Below the pieces are notes generated by a model. The model made no database searches, was not told the DNA's origin, and saw nothing but the letters and a program-made list of their open reading frames with translations. Source: Micropterix aruncella (Eukaryota > Arthropoda > Insecta > Lepidoptera > Micropterigidae). From it: 64,000 nucleotides of DNA. This document shows, piece after piece, positions 12,701 to 21,605 of this stretch. Numbering within the stretch: position 1 is the first letter of the stretch; each line of letters starts with the position of its first letter. Where the stretch lies: positions 1,407,335 to 1,471,334 of the forward strand of contig OX155954.1 of NCBI GenBank assembly GCA_944548615.1, written 5' to 3'. A program made the position numbers and the translations under genes.

Positions 12701-15700
12701 GTTCAGAAATTTCTTCATTCGGTCGCCGCGCTGGCCTAGGCCCGCGATAAAAGCTATGCTATTGCATACAACCTATTTGATAATACAACCTATTTGATAA
12801 ACTCCTCCTTTTTTTGAGGTCGGTTTATAACCTATAGTCGACATTTGTCAAACAGCGTAATTTTTATTGTTAGTCACAAAGGCTGCTGGATTTCACAATT
12901 AATTTATATTTTGTCATTTTTACTAGGTATACGATTATTTATTTTCATGACTATCACAATGATAATTATGGTTATAGACAGTACATTATTTTTTTAATTT
13001 TGATGGTCTTGATCTCATACCGATTATAAATTACGTAAATTAATTTATATGGTCATAACTATCACGATAGTTAATTTTCCCTAATAAACTTACATTTGTG
13101 ATAAAGTTAGACACAACGACGTATCTAAATGTAGGAATGAAGGAGTGAAATGAAATTGTATTGTTTTGCATTGTATAACGACCGAGTAAAAGTTGTATAG
13201 AAATATCTCTGTCTGAATTTGTCTGTTTACGCAAGTATATACCTACTCGTATATACTGTTTTTTTATGATGCAAATTTGGGTGTTTTAATTCTGCGAAAG
13301 CCTCTGCAACACCTGTTTCATATTACGTGTCCCTTATAAGGAGAAATCCTTGGCCGGTTTGCGAGTTTCATTGCCCAACATTAATACCTGTATGACTCCT
13401 TACGACCAGAGTCTGGTGTTTGCCTGCCGAGGTCAGCCAAATATGTATCTGTTTGAATTTAGAATCGAATAGAATAGAATAACTTTATTGTGCTATAAAA
13501 ATATAACTTAATGAATATTACGCTGGTTTCATAAAAAAGACAATTTATGCACAAATGGCGGACTTATCGCTATAGCGATATCTTACAGTCAACCATTGAT
13601 TTGGATGCTGATGTTGATGTTGATGAATTTATACAATGATTCTGCTTACAAGATTTTAGTAATTTATTAAATGAAATTTTGGAAAACATTATTACATAAA
13701 ATACCTTTATTACATGTTAACACATGTGTTAAGGGTGGCCTTAAGAAATGGTTGTCTAATCCACGTAGGTAAAAATCGTATTAAATGTATTAGTAGTTAG
13801 TAATCAAATTGTAAGGATCTTACTTAAGTTATTCTTCCTGTTTTTCTAGAATTTGATTACAGATCCACTATTCAATTTTTTTGAAAATCATTCAAAAGTT
13901 GCCAGCAAAGTGGCTAAAAAATAAAGTCGCCAGATGCATTTTTTTGTCGCTGTCGTTTCTCAAACATCGCGATAACACGCGACAAAAGTCGCTAACTTAG
14001 CAACGCTGCATTCTTGCCCAAAACGCTATAATTTCTGCCAGGGGCGGACTGTGCGTTTGTGGGGCCCCGGGCTAATATTACTTGGGGGCCTGCCTAATTA
14101 ATCAACTAATTGCCATTTTGCCAAAAAACTGTTTTCGATAATGATGTCTGTACACAATATATAAAAAAAGAGGACAATACAATATTTTATTTGTTTAATA
14201 TGGCAGACACACAAACACAACTGACACACATAAACATTTAACTTTTCACTAAAATAGACAAAACAAGATTAATACTAATTGTAATAATACCTTAATTATT
14301 AGCTTAATTAAGCAAGTAGTAATATTATTAGTAAAGCTAGTTAATATAAGTAGATTTAAACAAACATCCATTACTAGTTACCTATTGATAAGGCACTAGC
14401 CTCGGTAGGAACTCAACTGCTACACAAAAAAAAAAAAAAGGTATTGCAAAAGAATTTGTCGCTAGCGGTCCGCCCCATCCATCGAGAAATTGATACATGA
14501 AAGCTTGTTCGCTGCGAATGACTGCATTTGCGAGAAAATACACTAAAAACAAGCGGCGGGGAGTCCCCCGGAAAAGATGCGAGAATTTGATCTCAGGGTT
14601 GCCAACCTTATGATAGGATTTTTGAAAATTTAATATTTTGTTTTTTAATTCACAATATTGTCCATTGTTTTTAATAGAGGCTGGGGCCTTTATATCCACG
14701 GGGCCCTGGGCTGCAGCACCAAAAAGCCCCTATATAGATCCGCCCCTGATTTCTGCCATGCGTCGCCATTTCTAGGTGATATCATCAATAAATAACTCGA
14801 ATTTAAGATTTCTGTGAAGGTTAATTAATACCTACAAAGTATGATAATATATGAGGAAGTGATTCAATCATTCTAATGAGGTTTGCTTTGGGACGCTGAC
14901 ACCTATTTAACACACTTAGATGAAGTAATCAACACATGTACCGGAATTTGAGGTGAAGTCACCGATGTTATTTTCCACACAGAAAGAATATAATCTGTAT
15001 TTTTCCACAATTTTTCCATATTTTTCATAGAAATTAGAGGTTTTTGTTTACATTTAAAATGTTGAAAGATTAATAACATTCTTTGGGATCGACGCGATCG
15101 ACTATTTATAAAAGTGACGTAGTATCTATGTAACGAATTTCATCAAACTATGCCCATAGCAAACTTCACATCATATTGCAACATTTTCGAACCATTCGAA
15201 GTAGAAAACATTAGATAGTTGTCAAATAGGTTGAAAGAATTCCTATTGAACACACAGTGAAGAATAGACGTCTATTCAACTATAAAGGCCTTATCATTGA
15301 TTATATATGGTATTAGATGGCGTACTACGTTTTGGCAGCTAGTATTTTACTACGAAATCATAGTTCTAAACATTGATTAATCTTCTCGTATGTCCAGTAG
15401 CCCTTAAATTAGGTTTTTCCTTTTTTAGTGTTTTTTTTAGGCAAGAATGTTTACTAGATTTTCACTTTCCCTTCTCCCTTCGTCTAGTGGCCAACGCACC
15501 ACCATTTTGTTTGGCACCGTTGTCGCTGTTGATGTCAATGTATTTCCCCCAATCTCAGATATAAACATTTTGTAAATCCTCGGCGAGTGAAATGCATAAT
15601 GTCGCTGTCCGTATGATGAGTTTTTAGCTTGTTGGGGTTAGTTGTTACGGTTTCTGTTGTCGTACTTGTGCGTAGAGGTATACTTAGTCGCCAGGTCATG

Positions 15701-18700
15701 TCTGTAGTAGTGAAGTACTATTGTTCTATAAATTAAATAGTGAAGTACTATTGTTCTATTATATAAATAAAGATTTTGCAATATTTCCGATTTTTATTTT
15801 TAAATAGCCTGCGCATCCCCAGGAGGTTACAACCCACTCGTTGAATAATGCCGAATAATTTTAACGGATAATGCATGCGCGCCTCAAGATCAGCGCCTCC
15901 TGCATGTCGCCGGCGCAGAAGGGTTACCGAATCATACTATGGCGTTGAGCAATATAATACCATATATAATCAATGATATCATATTAAAATTTGTCCCAGT
16001 GTTGCTCTAAAAATACGTCTCCAGAAGCGCTGGTTTCATCACAATACAAAACAGCGTTTCCATCACAACAACCCGTCCCATCGTCTCACGCAGCATTACA
16101 ACGCGGACGGGGAGCGATAAAAGCCGAACTAAAAATATCGCTGATTCGGCGAGTAAAGTGGGTCATTGCTGACTCGTGCGTGAGCAGTGCACCTCTTTCT
16201 GCATTTAACGAAATGCCATTCGAAGCGATGACCCAGCGGGGCGGGGCGGGGCGTGCCACAAGGCGGACGTCTGGTGCCACAGCATTGACTGCTATACTCA
16301 AGTACACTTGCGGACGTGCCGATATCAATGACATGACATCATATTTTGAAGTGTGGGCGCTATAAATGGCGGAAGGTTTATGAGCTTATCGTTCCGTGAA
16401 CGAAACTGAAGATGACGCGTTTAAGTATAAACATATCGGAAACGAAACAACTACCGAAATCGACGACAGAAGCTTTGGAGAGTAACAATTTTTAAAAAAT
16501 ATTGTCGATAGTCTGGTTAAGTAATCCATCCAATACAAAGCATAAGATAAATTGAAAATGTCGAAACAATCAGACTGAGAAAAACGTTGGGATCGCATAT
16601 ATTGCGTTTAGTGCAAATGGCAGATAGACATACGGTTACAGATACAATAGGAATATAACAAAAGAAAATGTAGTCCACAACAATGTATAGTTCTTGATTT
16701 GCACAAAGACAATTATATTATATAGCACCTAAAATATTCAACCGTCTTGATGCCGACATATAAAAAAAATACAAAGTACCATTTTATTCAATAAAAAAAT
16801 GGCTTTGTTACACGACTGCCTCTACAAAAAAAGGAATGTAATGTGTTCAGGATTCATCTATGTATGTTTTCCGTTTCTTTATTCAACTATAACTTCTAAA
16901 CGCTTAGACCGATTTAGAAGTGAGTTGTATTGTTAGAACCATTATGTTATACCGAGGGTTTTAGGGTATCTTAAGTTAAAAAAAGTAAATAGTTGTCAAA
17001 ATGTCCAAATATCAATAAATTAACATAAAAATAACGTTTTTAGAGTTAAAAAAAAGGTCTGATTAAGTATATTCCGGTAATATACATCTATGTATATGGA
17101 TAAATATATAAACCACAAGTTCTTCATAAAAAAGCCGCAATGAAAATAATTATAAATACAATAGTTCACTTTGTGTAACTGCAGTCGTGTTTTTTTATTT
17201 TTTTTAATATATTTGCTTGTTGACGAAATATATCGTGCAAGAACAGAGAACGAACTTCTACAAAACAATCTCTTAAAGAATAATGTACCTGCATGTGCAT
17301 ACATGTACTATTATACTACGTAATATGGTATATAATATTATATAATAAATACAATCTAATATAATACGTTAAAGGAATGCTATAATATATATTAGATCGC
17401 AATATTTATATATTTATGTGTATATACATAATATAAAACAGTTTTATTATATTAACATTTTATTAGCAATAATAATTCAACTCTACATATCACTACTTCC
17501 TTAGGTATGTTATACGTATACGTCAGTTATGCTTCTCCACCAAAGTCAGACAAAACGTCGCATGCACAGATACAGGCTATATTCGGCCTAGCTAGTTGGA
17601 CATGCTCTGAGCATAGTCATGTGATTGTGGGACGTCGTTTACTTCGCGCCATTACCTAATATGACCATTTTATGTATTTCCGTTGTTCGTTTGAAATAAA
17701 TATAAAATAAAATATAGTCGTCACAAGAATCTATATAATCGTGCGAGTTACCAGATAGTAATAGGCGTGGTATTCAGATAGTAGTGGCCACTAATTACTG
17801 TTTCAATCACATCGATGATTGTATCGCATTATCTGTCATTTTCCAGTAATTATAATGAGTATCTTAGTCTTTGGTAAACTAAAGGGTACTATTATATTAA
17901 TAAAATGTAAAACTTTATGGTTATATTCGTTATTTTCATCACCATCTGAGATAACAGCTTTCCGGTAATAAATACTATATATTTGTAAAGATATAAAAAG
18001 GTATAATAAAGAAAAATATAGAAGTACTCAAAAATAATCTAGAAACCGAAACTCCAATATTGTTGGTTTGTTTCTAACACAAACAATAATTCTATTTTTC
18101 CTGCGTGATTTGGGAAGCCTATGAAACAAGAAGAACCACGAACTTCAATAGAGACGACGGTTTCAAACTCTCTACTACGTGGAATCATCTTCAAAATATT
18201 CTCAGCGAATATCGTCGAGTGCAAAAACACGTACGGTGGAAATTCAAATTTCGCGCTCACCACCGCCTACCGCTATAAACTGCGTAATAACCGCATAACA
18301 GAGCGGAGGAGAAATGACAGCAATTCGGTCTTTGGTGGTTTGGCTTGGTTCCGCGCAGCTTGGGTGGTGATGGCCTTCTTTGTGTTATTTTGGTTGGCCC
18401 AACTCACAGTTGAACTCCCATCCGGTAGCCTCCTCGAAGAGGGACGTGTAAGGACTGTGACCTCTGCGTGCGGCTGTAACCTGCAGTCGGACTCAGTTGG
18501 TATCAAAACTGCGGGTTCGGGGAACACCTCGGGCGGAACTGGGTCGTTTACGCACCAGGCTGTCAGCCACACTTACGCAATCCGGTGATTAACCGGAGGA
18601 GTCCGGAGACGTATATCTCCTAAAGAGCCATATGGAGTTGTCAACTACAACGGGCGAACCCGTCACCTCAGGAAGTTTTAACGATTAGTCGTTCTCTATC

Positions 18701-19897
18701 CCGTGAAGTGAACGCAGAAAACTTGGACAAAACAATTCCACCATCAAGCTCCGCCACATGCCCGTAAGAGGCCAACGCCTTAACAACGAGATAACCAGGT
18801 GTGTTACCCAGCGGGCTAACACTCACGCCCTTACTTCCAATTACGACCAGATTACTCCGGTCTCTCGATTGGTTACGAGTTCGAGGTCGCTTGCGCGGTC
18901 CTCTCCCTTACGAAGCGGTGAAACGGTGTATACCGAATCTATCGCGGACCACGGCATCCTTTGCCCAGCTGTTCACCGAGGATCGGGTAGCCGATGGTTG
19001 TTTCAAGAGCAGTCGAGGCCGCCGGATGGGTGTTGACCCGTGAGTGTGACCAACCCTGAACAGAATGGGTCTTCGTGGCCAACTCAGCAAGGGCCCATTA
19101 GATCTCCTAAAGAGCCGTGCTAGATGTTGGCGTGGTGTCAGCTATCCCGATCCCGATCAAAGATGACGGACAAAGGGCGCCAAGGATCCGCGATAAATTC
19201 AATGTGAATTACCGCTAACGTCAGGTAAAGGCCGCGCAAGCGACCTCGATTCTATGATCAGACTGGAGGACTGAAAACTCTGTCCAAATATGATGGCGAG
19301 GGCGTGAGGTTGGCCCGCTGGGTTCACTTCCCTTTGCTCCGCGGCTGGACTCTTACGGCTTAGTTAGACGGTGGGCTGTGTTGTTCCTAAGTCTAGCGTT
19401 GACTCCATGAGAGAAAGAATGATCTAATATCGTTATAACGTGCCAACTTATCTTAACTAATGCAACTGCAGTACACAAATTATAATATGGTCAAGATGGC
19501 CACAAAAGTCGCGCTGAAAGTCATCCTATCATAATCTGCAACAATTTGTATTAGAAAAATGGTTAAATAAATGAAGAAAAAAATACTTACTGGGGTGGCG
19601 ACAACTCTCTCGCACTCTAGGCTGTATTAGACAAAGACGCTTGTAACAATCCGTTTTTGTCTTATTTATAATGTCCAACGATCGTTATAGTCTTCAATTT
19701 CAATACAAACATTACAAACAGTATAAGCGGTTTGTTATCAGACTCCATACACTTTCAATGAGGCCTAAGTATAAAGTGCAGCTTACCAACTGCGCCAGTT
19801 TGAGCAGCCCTGGAAAGGTTTTGAAATAGCCAGTGTTCACCAGTATGGCTGAAGTGCTGGTGGTTGTCGTGCGCGTTATCGTCACCGAGTGAGACAT
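700..19897 (-). CDS. MARVEL-domain four-helix membrane protein (gene A), complete, 4 coding exons
   Basis: Joining complement(700..774, 4696..4818, 5983..6171, 19787..19897) gives a 165-residue protein. All three coding introns are phase 0 with GT donors and AG acceptors. The protein starts [18 protein letters not shown], a Ser/Thr-rich cytosolic N-terminus. Four hydrophobic segments follow at about residues 34-51, 64-88, 103-121 and 142-157, with a short tail ending SRSYRGV. This M-shaped layout and length fit the CKLF-like MARVEL (CMTM) family. Such proteins act in membrane apposition and vesicle trafficking; that role is family knowledge. The frame is open throughout with no stops, so this is a real host gene, not a repeat. 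Introns are packed with transposons. A paralogue (gene B) lies upstream on the same strand, suggesting tandem duplication. The family call is strong; the exact orthologue is not named. Confidence 0.88.
890..1010 (+). repeat. short dispersed repeat, 'tccatagtacgattt' family, copy 1
   Basis: The block runs from 'cattgattatatatgg' through 'tccatagtacgatttggcaac' (written in part) to 'tgcctgccaaac'. Related copies are at 7440-7585 (-), 15850-15980 (-) and 43140-43260 (+), with a fragment at 15290-15330. There is no ORF. It behaves like a MITE or SINE family, but its ends were not fixed. Confidence 0.6.
1015..1197 (+). repeat. dispersed repeat interrupted by Helitron (left part)
   Basis: This part matches 44285-44470 (+) and, inverted, 7020-7370. 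Shared blocks are 'acgtattgaaac', 'acatctttgtgtaaataat' and 'ctacgaaagtc'. The match breaks exactly where the Helitron 5' end begins. At 44470 the uninterrupted copy reads 'ccatattg', consistent with insertion between A and T. Confidence 0.6.
1198..2595 (+). mobile_element. Helitron, non-autonomous, carrying a LINE insertion
   Basis: The 5' end is A|TCTACACTAATATTATAAAG and the 3' end is CTAG|T at 2592-2595, as Helitrons require. A hairpin gccc-aacgaagt-gggc lies at 2568-2583, about 8 nt before CTAG. There is no target duplication, as expected for rolling-circle insertion between A and T. The element carries no Rep/helicase ORF; its central part is replaced by a truncated LINE (about 1562-2207). 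The uninterrupted host repeat at 44285-44480 supports the insertion point. Confidence 0.85.
1562..2207 (+). pseudogene. 5'-truncated Jockey/CR1-like LINE, reverse transcriptase C-terminal part
   Basis: An ORF at 1566-2027 encodes the region after the RT palm: EYASQVWNP...[15 protein letters not shown], then a helical C-terminal domain ending near SINC. This matches the layout of the LINE at 47676-50156 (SRLETNAVIWNP...KCFLRFI). An (AAAT)n tail at 2176-2207 closes the copy. RT catalytic motifs are absent because the copy is truncated. It lies inside the Helitron. Confidence 0.75.
2596..3150. other. AT-rich intron, repeat remainder
   Basis: The first ~100 bases resume the repeat split by the Helitron; 'gtgccatctacacgttgcgtttcgta' (written in part) recurs inverted near 7020-7045. 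The rest lies in gene A intron 4 and shows no ORF or recognisable element. Confidence 0.4.
3155..3540 (-). pseudogene. LINE 3' end with CCHC-like C-terminus
   Basis: The minus-strand frame 3446-3258 encodes [21 protein letters not shown], the Cys/His motif after the RNase H-like region of R1/I/LOA-type LINEs, here with E in place of the usual His. Downstream on the same strand is a CTAA-type tandem tail (about 3184-3160). RT is missing, so the copy is strongly 5' truncated. It lies within gene A intron 4. Confidence 0.65.
3755..4405 (+). repeat. retroposon family R700, copy 1
   Basis: This is one of seven related ~0.5-0.7 kb copies in the window (also 5393, 6300, 18390, 18630, 56515, 62165). 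Landmarks in order: 'cccatccggtagcc', 'accggaggaatc', 'cgataaattc' or 'cgatagattc', 'ctggtagtgatgg' and 'cgttataac'. Variable-length target duplication around the nested copy at 18630 points to retroposition. No long ORF is shared. Confidence 0.7.
4696..4818 (-). CDS. gene A coding exon 3 (residues 101-141)
   Basis: The exon starts after an AG at 4820-4819 and ends at a GTAAGT donor. Its 41 codons begin [16 protein letters not shown], the third MARVEL helix, followed by a charged loop (EVNNKRKYN). Confidence 0.88.
4820..5042. other. intron 3 of gene A, start
   Basis: Unassigned intronic sequence between coding exon 3 and a LINE fragment. No motif of note beyond the exon 3 acceptor. Confidence 0.4.
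5043..5390 (+). pseudogene. LINE 3' end with CCHC-like C-terminus
   Basis: The frame 5043-5291 encodes [20 protein letters not shown], a CxxC...H...C motif from the C-terminal part of an R1/I-like LINE ORF2, ending [13 protein letters not shown] short A-rich tail (aacaaataaaaaaataag) follows near 5370-5385. The opposite-strand fragment at 3258-3446 is from a related but distinct element. Confidence 0.65.
5393..5725 (+). repeat. retroposon family R700, copy 2 (5' part)
   Basis: The copy begins 'tgttaggatcggcc', carries 'catccggtagcctcc', and stops after 'gatagattcggtagaca'. On the minus strand a short frame reads [13 protein letters not shown]. The same peptide recurs in the copies at 62165 and 18630, which reflects DNA conservation of the repeat rather than proven coding. 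Confidence 0.65.
5770..5785. promoter_or_regulatory. CTCF-like motif
   Basis: The sequence CGCCATCTGCTGGCGC reads GCGCCAGCAGATGGCG on the minus strand, close to the CTCF core. It is itself partly palindromic. It lies in intron 3 of gene A. Confidence 0.3.
5983..6171 (-). CDS. gene A coding exon 2 (residues 38-100)
   Basis: A ttaatttcAG acceptor precedes 6171 and a GTAAGT donor follows 5983. The 63 codons complete helix 1, carry the extracellular loop ([11 protein letters not shown]) and helix 2, and end SKTLY. The length is an exact multiple of three, keeping phase 0. Confidence 0.88.
6300..6870 (-). repeat. retroposon family R700, copy 3
   Basis: An inverted copy: read on the minus strand it has 'cccatccggcagcc', then 'cgatagattc'-like and 'atcgttatacc' blocks in family order. 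It lies at the start of gene A intron 2, just beyond the exon 2 acceptor. Confidence 0.65.
7020..7585 (-). repeat. inverted copies of two dispersed repeats
   Basis: Bases 7020-7370 correspond, inverted, to 44190-44480 and to the split copy around 1015/2596. Bases 7440-7585 are an inverted copy of the 'tccatagtacgattt' repeat. The two occur in the same relative order as at 890-1197, so the pair was mobilised or duplicated as a block. Confidence 0.5.
7870..8045 (-). repeat. partial inverted copy of the 16811/60165 repeat
   Basis: Read on the minus strand this contains 'aacttctaaacgctt' and 'ttattccactataac'-like blocks and the 'ggagtgtaatgtgttcag' block also found at 16830 and 60190. Confidence 0.45.
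8250..8530 (+). repeat. tandem ~130-bp repeat, copy 1
   Basis: Two to three units share 'gggttggct(c/t)cc(g/a)acgag', 'ctcaacggtcaac' and 'gacatggctgctg'. A related inverted array lies at 11645-11930. These look like internal minisatellites of a mobile element; the parent was not identified. Confidence 0.55.
8540..9273. other. unassigned intronic sequence
   Basis: AT-rich intron 2 of gene A. I see no protein-like frame, RNA gene or repeat boundary. The last ~30 bases before 9274 belong to a repeat that resumes after the hAT insertion at 10147. Confidence 0.35.
9274..9281. repeat. 8-bp target duplication of hAT copy 1 (left)
   Basis: CTCCCAGG is repeated exactly at 10147-10154. Confidence 0.9.
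9282..10146 (+). mobile_element. hAT element, internally deleted (family CAGGCGCGG)
   Basis: The element starts CAGACGCGGATC and ends GATATCCGCGCCTG-like (gaatatccgcgcctg), giving short inverted ends, and is flanked by the exact 8-bp duplication CTCCCAGG. At 865 bp it is too short for a full transposase. Subterminal G-rich and C-rich tracts face each other. A second copy with the same internal structure is at 47401-50759, so this is an established deletion derivative. Confidence 0.92.
9687..9896 (+). pseudogene. hAT transposase C-terminal dimerisation domain, fragment
   Basis: The 69-residue frame carries [20 protein letters not shown], the hAT C-terminal dimerisation signature (ATAERSFS...LRxxKTxLRSxM). 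It continues to [12 protein letters not shown] and a basic tail. The catalytic DDE residues and BED finger are gone. The same fragment is nearly identical at 50241-50498. Confidence 0.88.
10147..10154. repeat. 8-bp target duplication of hAT copy 1 (right)
   Basis: CTCCCAGG, exact match to 9274-9281. Confidence 0.9.
10530..11340 (-). pseudogene. 5'-truncated LINE 3' end (minus)
   Basis: Read on the minus strand, 11300-11140 encodes a frame with [20 protein letters not shown] and [12 protein letters not shown], the typical extreme C-terminus of Jockey/CR1-like ORF2. A long AT-rich 3' UTR runs to a (TAAAAA)n-type tail at about 10558-10530. RT catalytic parts are absent. Confidence 0.65.
11645..11935 (-). 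repeat. tandem ~130-bp repeat, inverted copy
   Basis: Inverted relative of 8250-8530: 'gttgaggag(t/c)', 'ctcg(t/c)tgggtgccaacc' and 'catgtcatggtgat'. About two units are visible. Confidence 0.5.
12301..12374. repeat. 74-bp imperfect palindrome
   Basis: Arms of about 36 bp starting TGCGCTCTATCGGAA pair with 12339-12374 around a central TCGA, with three mismatches. It lies in gene A intron 2 next to AT-rich sequence. It could be the remnant of a foldback MITE. Confidence 0.8.
12375..14030. other. unassigned AT-rich intron with a LINE-tail-like block
   Basis: At 13467-13490 the run 'gaatagaatagaataactttatt' (written in part) looks like the tail of a minus-strand LINE (TATTC repeats), and 13480-13600 may be its 3' UTR. 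No coding frame was recognised in the rest. Confidence 0.35.
14039..14748 (+). mobile_element. hAT-type non-autonomous element (family CAGGGGCGGA)
   Basis: Ends are CAGGGGCGGACTG and GATCCGCCCCTG (inverted), with an exact 8-bp duplication ATTTCTGC at 14031-14038 and 14749-14756. The 710 bp hold a minus-strand frame (14699-14382, 105 residues) that I do not recognise; it includes a poly-Phe run from a homopolymer and is probably not a functional gene. The ends differ from the 9282 family. Confidence 0.88.
14757..15990. other. intronic sequence with dispersed repeat copies
   Basis: 15290-15330 and 15850-15980 (inverted) belong to the 'tccatagtacgattt' family. 15560-15650 read on the minus strand resembles the C-terminal end of a LINE ORF, too decayed to assign. 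15720-15765 contains a direct repeat of 'agtgaagtactattgttcta'. Confidence 0.4.
15991..16380. promoter_or_regulatory. CpG-rich island with GC boxes, function unknown
   Basis: This stretch is far richer in CpG than the surrounding intron. It holds tandem GGGGCGG boxes (about 16238-16252), an AP-1-like TGACTCG (16171-16177), and a TATAAAT at 16361-16367. Overlapping open frames exist on both strands (124 and 82 residues) without family resemblance. It may be an alternative promoter or enhancer in gene A intron 2, or an inserted fragment. Confidence 0.3.
16811..17195 (+). repeat. ~385-bp dispersed repeat, copy 1
   Basis: It begins CACGACTGCC and ends 'tgcagtcgtg', near-perfect short inverted ends. 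It aligns along its length with 60165-60535 (shared 'gttttccgtttctttatt', 'aaacgctt', 'atacaatagttcacttt'). A partial inverted copy is at 7870-8045. No ORF. Confidence 0.65.
17196..18380. other. unassigned AT-rich intron
   Basis: Very AT-rich with many TATA steps. Neither strand has a protein-like frame, and no repeat ends were recognised. Confidence 0.35.
18390..19440 (+). repeat. retroposon family R700, copy 4, split by copy 5
   Basis: The 5' half (18390-18629) has 'ctcccatccggtagcc' and 'attaaccggaggag'. The 3' half (19102-19440) has 'cgataaattcaatg', 'gcgcaagcgac' and 'cgttataacg'. Between them sits an inverted copy of the same family. The two halves rejoin at a 15-bp duplication. Confidence 0.8.
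18630..19101 (-). mobile_element. retroposon family R700, copy 5, nested in copy 4
   Basis: The inverted copy is flanked by an exact 15-bp direct repeat ATCTCCTAAAGAGCC (18615-18629 and 19102-19116). Such a long variable duplication is typical of target-primed reverse transcription rather than of DNA transposons. On the minus strand it runs from a 'gggccc' 5' region through 'cacccatccggcggcc' to '...cccgttgtagttgac'. It is 472 bp, shorter than copies 1, 7 and 8, so internally deleted. Confidence 0.82.
19450..19786. other. gene A intron 2, donor end
   Basis: Unassigned AT-rich sequence; the GTAAGC donor of coding exon 1 is at 19786-19781. Confidence 0.4.
19787..19897 (-). CDS. gene A coding exon 1 (residues 1-37)
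   Basis: The ATG is at 19897-19895. The exon ends at a GTAAGC donor (19786-19781) after codon 37. Upstream, a polypyrimidine stretch and AG at 19922-19921 mark an acceptor, so 19920-19898 is probably 5' UTR spliced to a distant non-coding exon. The T-rich block TRTTTTSTS and the following [10 protein letters not shown] are the most family-like parts. Confidence 0.88.
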
Positions 19898-20161
19898 CTT
19901 TGATTTTAGTTATCCGAATCCTGGAAATTAAAAATTAAAAATGCGGTGAGATTAGCTGCCTACACATTCTTTGGCCGAGTGAATTCGGATAAAAGAAACC
20001 ACAATGATGTAATTTTGCGAGAAATCACCGTTTTACATCATTTTGTACTGTTGCCTAATTCTTTCTAAGGTTTCAATATTAAAAGTGATACGATTTTTCA
20101 ACGTCATTTCATGAATATTTCAGAAAAGTGTCGCATGAAACTGAAATTCTTGGCATTGTTA

Positions 20162-20209
20162 ATGCATTGCTATGATAAGTATATGAAAATACTTATCATA
20201 GCAATGCAT
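20162..20209. ncRNA. perfect 21-bp hairpin, candidate small-RNA precursor
   Basis: Arms 20162-20182 and 20189-20209 are perfectly complementary around the loop ATGAAA. The arms read ATGCATTGCTATGATAAGTA(T). A few further pairs can form beyond one mismatch on each side. It lies in gene A intron 1, about 240 bp upstream of the exon 1 acceptor on the transcribed strand. It may be a microRNA-type stem or a tiny foldback repeat; sequence alone cannot decide. Confidence 0.35.
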
Positions 20210-21125
20210 AAATAATGGGAAAGCGACGGAGATGGACAACAGTAGGTGTGAGTCCTGATGCAGAACTTCACGGTTCTATAATAACGATCGAAAGGTTGGG
20301 TTTACCAAGCATGAAAGTGAACAATTATATCAACCGTCCTATATTTTATTTTATTTTATTCTGGAACCAAACAGAACTACATACAATGCAATAAAAACCT
20401 ATTTAAAAGTGACAAAAATCCATTAATGTGATTCCGAATATAAAGTATACAAAATGAACGCAATATAATTTTATATTGTTTCCGCTTGAGAATGGGGGGA
20501 ATCAGGATAGGAAGTGAGGTGAAAGAAAGAGACAAAATAGATAAAAATATATTATGTATGTATACAAATATATTTATATTTAATTTTAGGTATGAGGTAT
20601 TATAATGAATATACTTGAGATAAAATTATGTCCTTGAACTAAATTAAATGAAATGTAATATGTAGGTATAAATGTTTTGTGATCATCTAGATGGACTCTA
20701 GATTTTTTTTTATTGATTTCTTACACATTTCTTATAAGAGGTTTTTGATGAGTGTAATATGTCCACACTTAAAAAGTCTGTATTATATCTATGACACGCT
20801 CTGTATAGATATGCATTTTGAGATGCGTTGGTTTTCACCACAGGGAGATGAAATAGTCGATGCGATCGAACAGGGCGGGGAGGAACATAAAATTTAATGC
20901 GCTCCAAAATCGCGTTCGCATCGATGGAATTATAGCTGGCAGAAGGTGTGGTACCGGATCTACTCAGAAAAGTAGCTATAATAAAAGTAACATGGAACTA
21001 CAGTAAAGAAGGAGCAACAAAGTAAACAAATGAATAATCAATATGTTAGTCGTAAAGGGCGCTCCCTGAAACGCGTCTGGGCGGCGAGACGCCCCGTCGC
21101 AGTGGCGCCAGTGCATGGAGATATA
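20210..21125. other. intron 1 of gene A, unassigned
   Basis: 20345-20365 carries a (TTTTA)n run followed by sequence like a minus-strand LINE 3' end. 21050-21120 is a short GC-rich patch (gggcggcgagacgcc). No gene recognised. Confidence 0.35.
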
Positions 21126-21127
21126 TA

Positions 21128-21605
21128 ATGCACTTAACTTGTAGACGAGGGTGTTATGGTGATATGGGGGTGATAGAGTCTTTGCGTGGTTTTGCGACAG
21201 CCAAATCAGTATATTTTGCGTTTTTAAACTCATTAATGACTTATGGACTACTATTTTGGGGAAATGCCGCAACCAGTAAAAGAATCTTTCTTTTGCAAAA
21301 GAGAGCACTGCGCAGCATATATCAGGTAACGAACAGAACCTCATGCAAAGAATATTTCAGTAAGACAATGATAATGATTATGTATTCGGCGTTCATATAC
21401 CAGTGTTTAATGTATACTAGACAGCACCTCGCAGAAACTGCAATTAATGCGGACATTCCTTCGCACCATACCCGCAGTAGCTTCCTTTTATGCGTACGCC
21501 GAATACGACTGACAAAAGTACAGAAAATCTACTTATACCTGAGCGTTGAGTTCTGTAATCTACTCCCTACCACTGTTAAACAGCTGGAGGGTGAAAAATA
21601 AAAAA
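21128..21605 (+). pseudogene. Jockey-like LINE, ORF2 C-terminal fragment
   Basis: The frame encodes ATAKSVYFAFLNSLMTYGLL, FWGNAATSKRIFLLQKRALR and TSCKEYFSKTMIM, followed by SHHTRSSF. The same order occurs in the LINE at 34798-35277 (AAKSVYFAYFRSLLSYG...SHNTRNK). RT catalytic motifs lie upstream of the truncation and are missing. An A-rich run follows the stop. It lies in gene A intron 1. Confidence 0.8.

Noticed and set aside
14382..14699. 105-residue minus-strand frame in the 14039 hAT element
   Set aside because: It contains a homopolymer-derived Phe run and has no resemblance to transposase parts.
18121..18588. 155-residue open frame on the plus strand
   Set aside because: It lies across the edge of an R700 retroposon copy, and the equivalent frame is not kept in the other copies.
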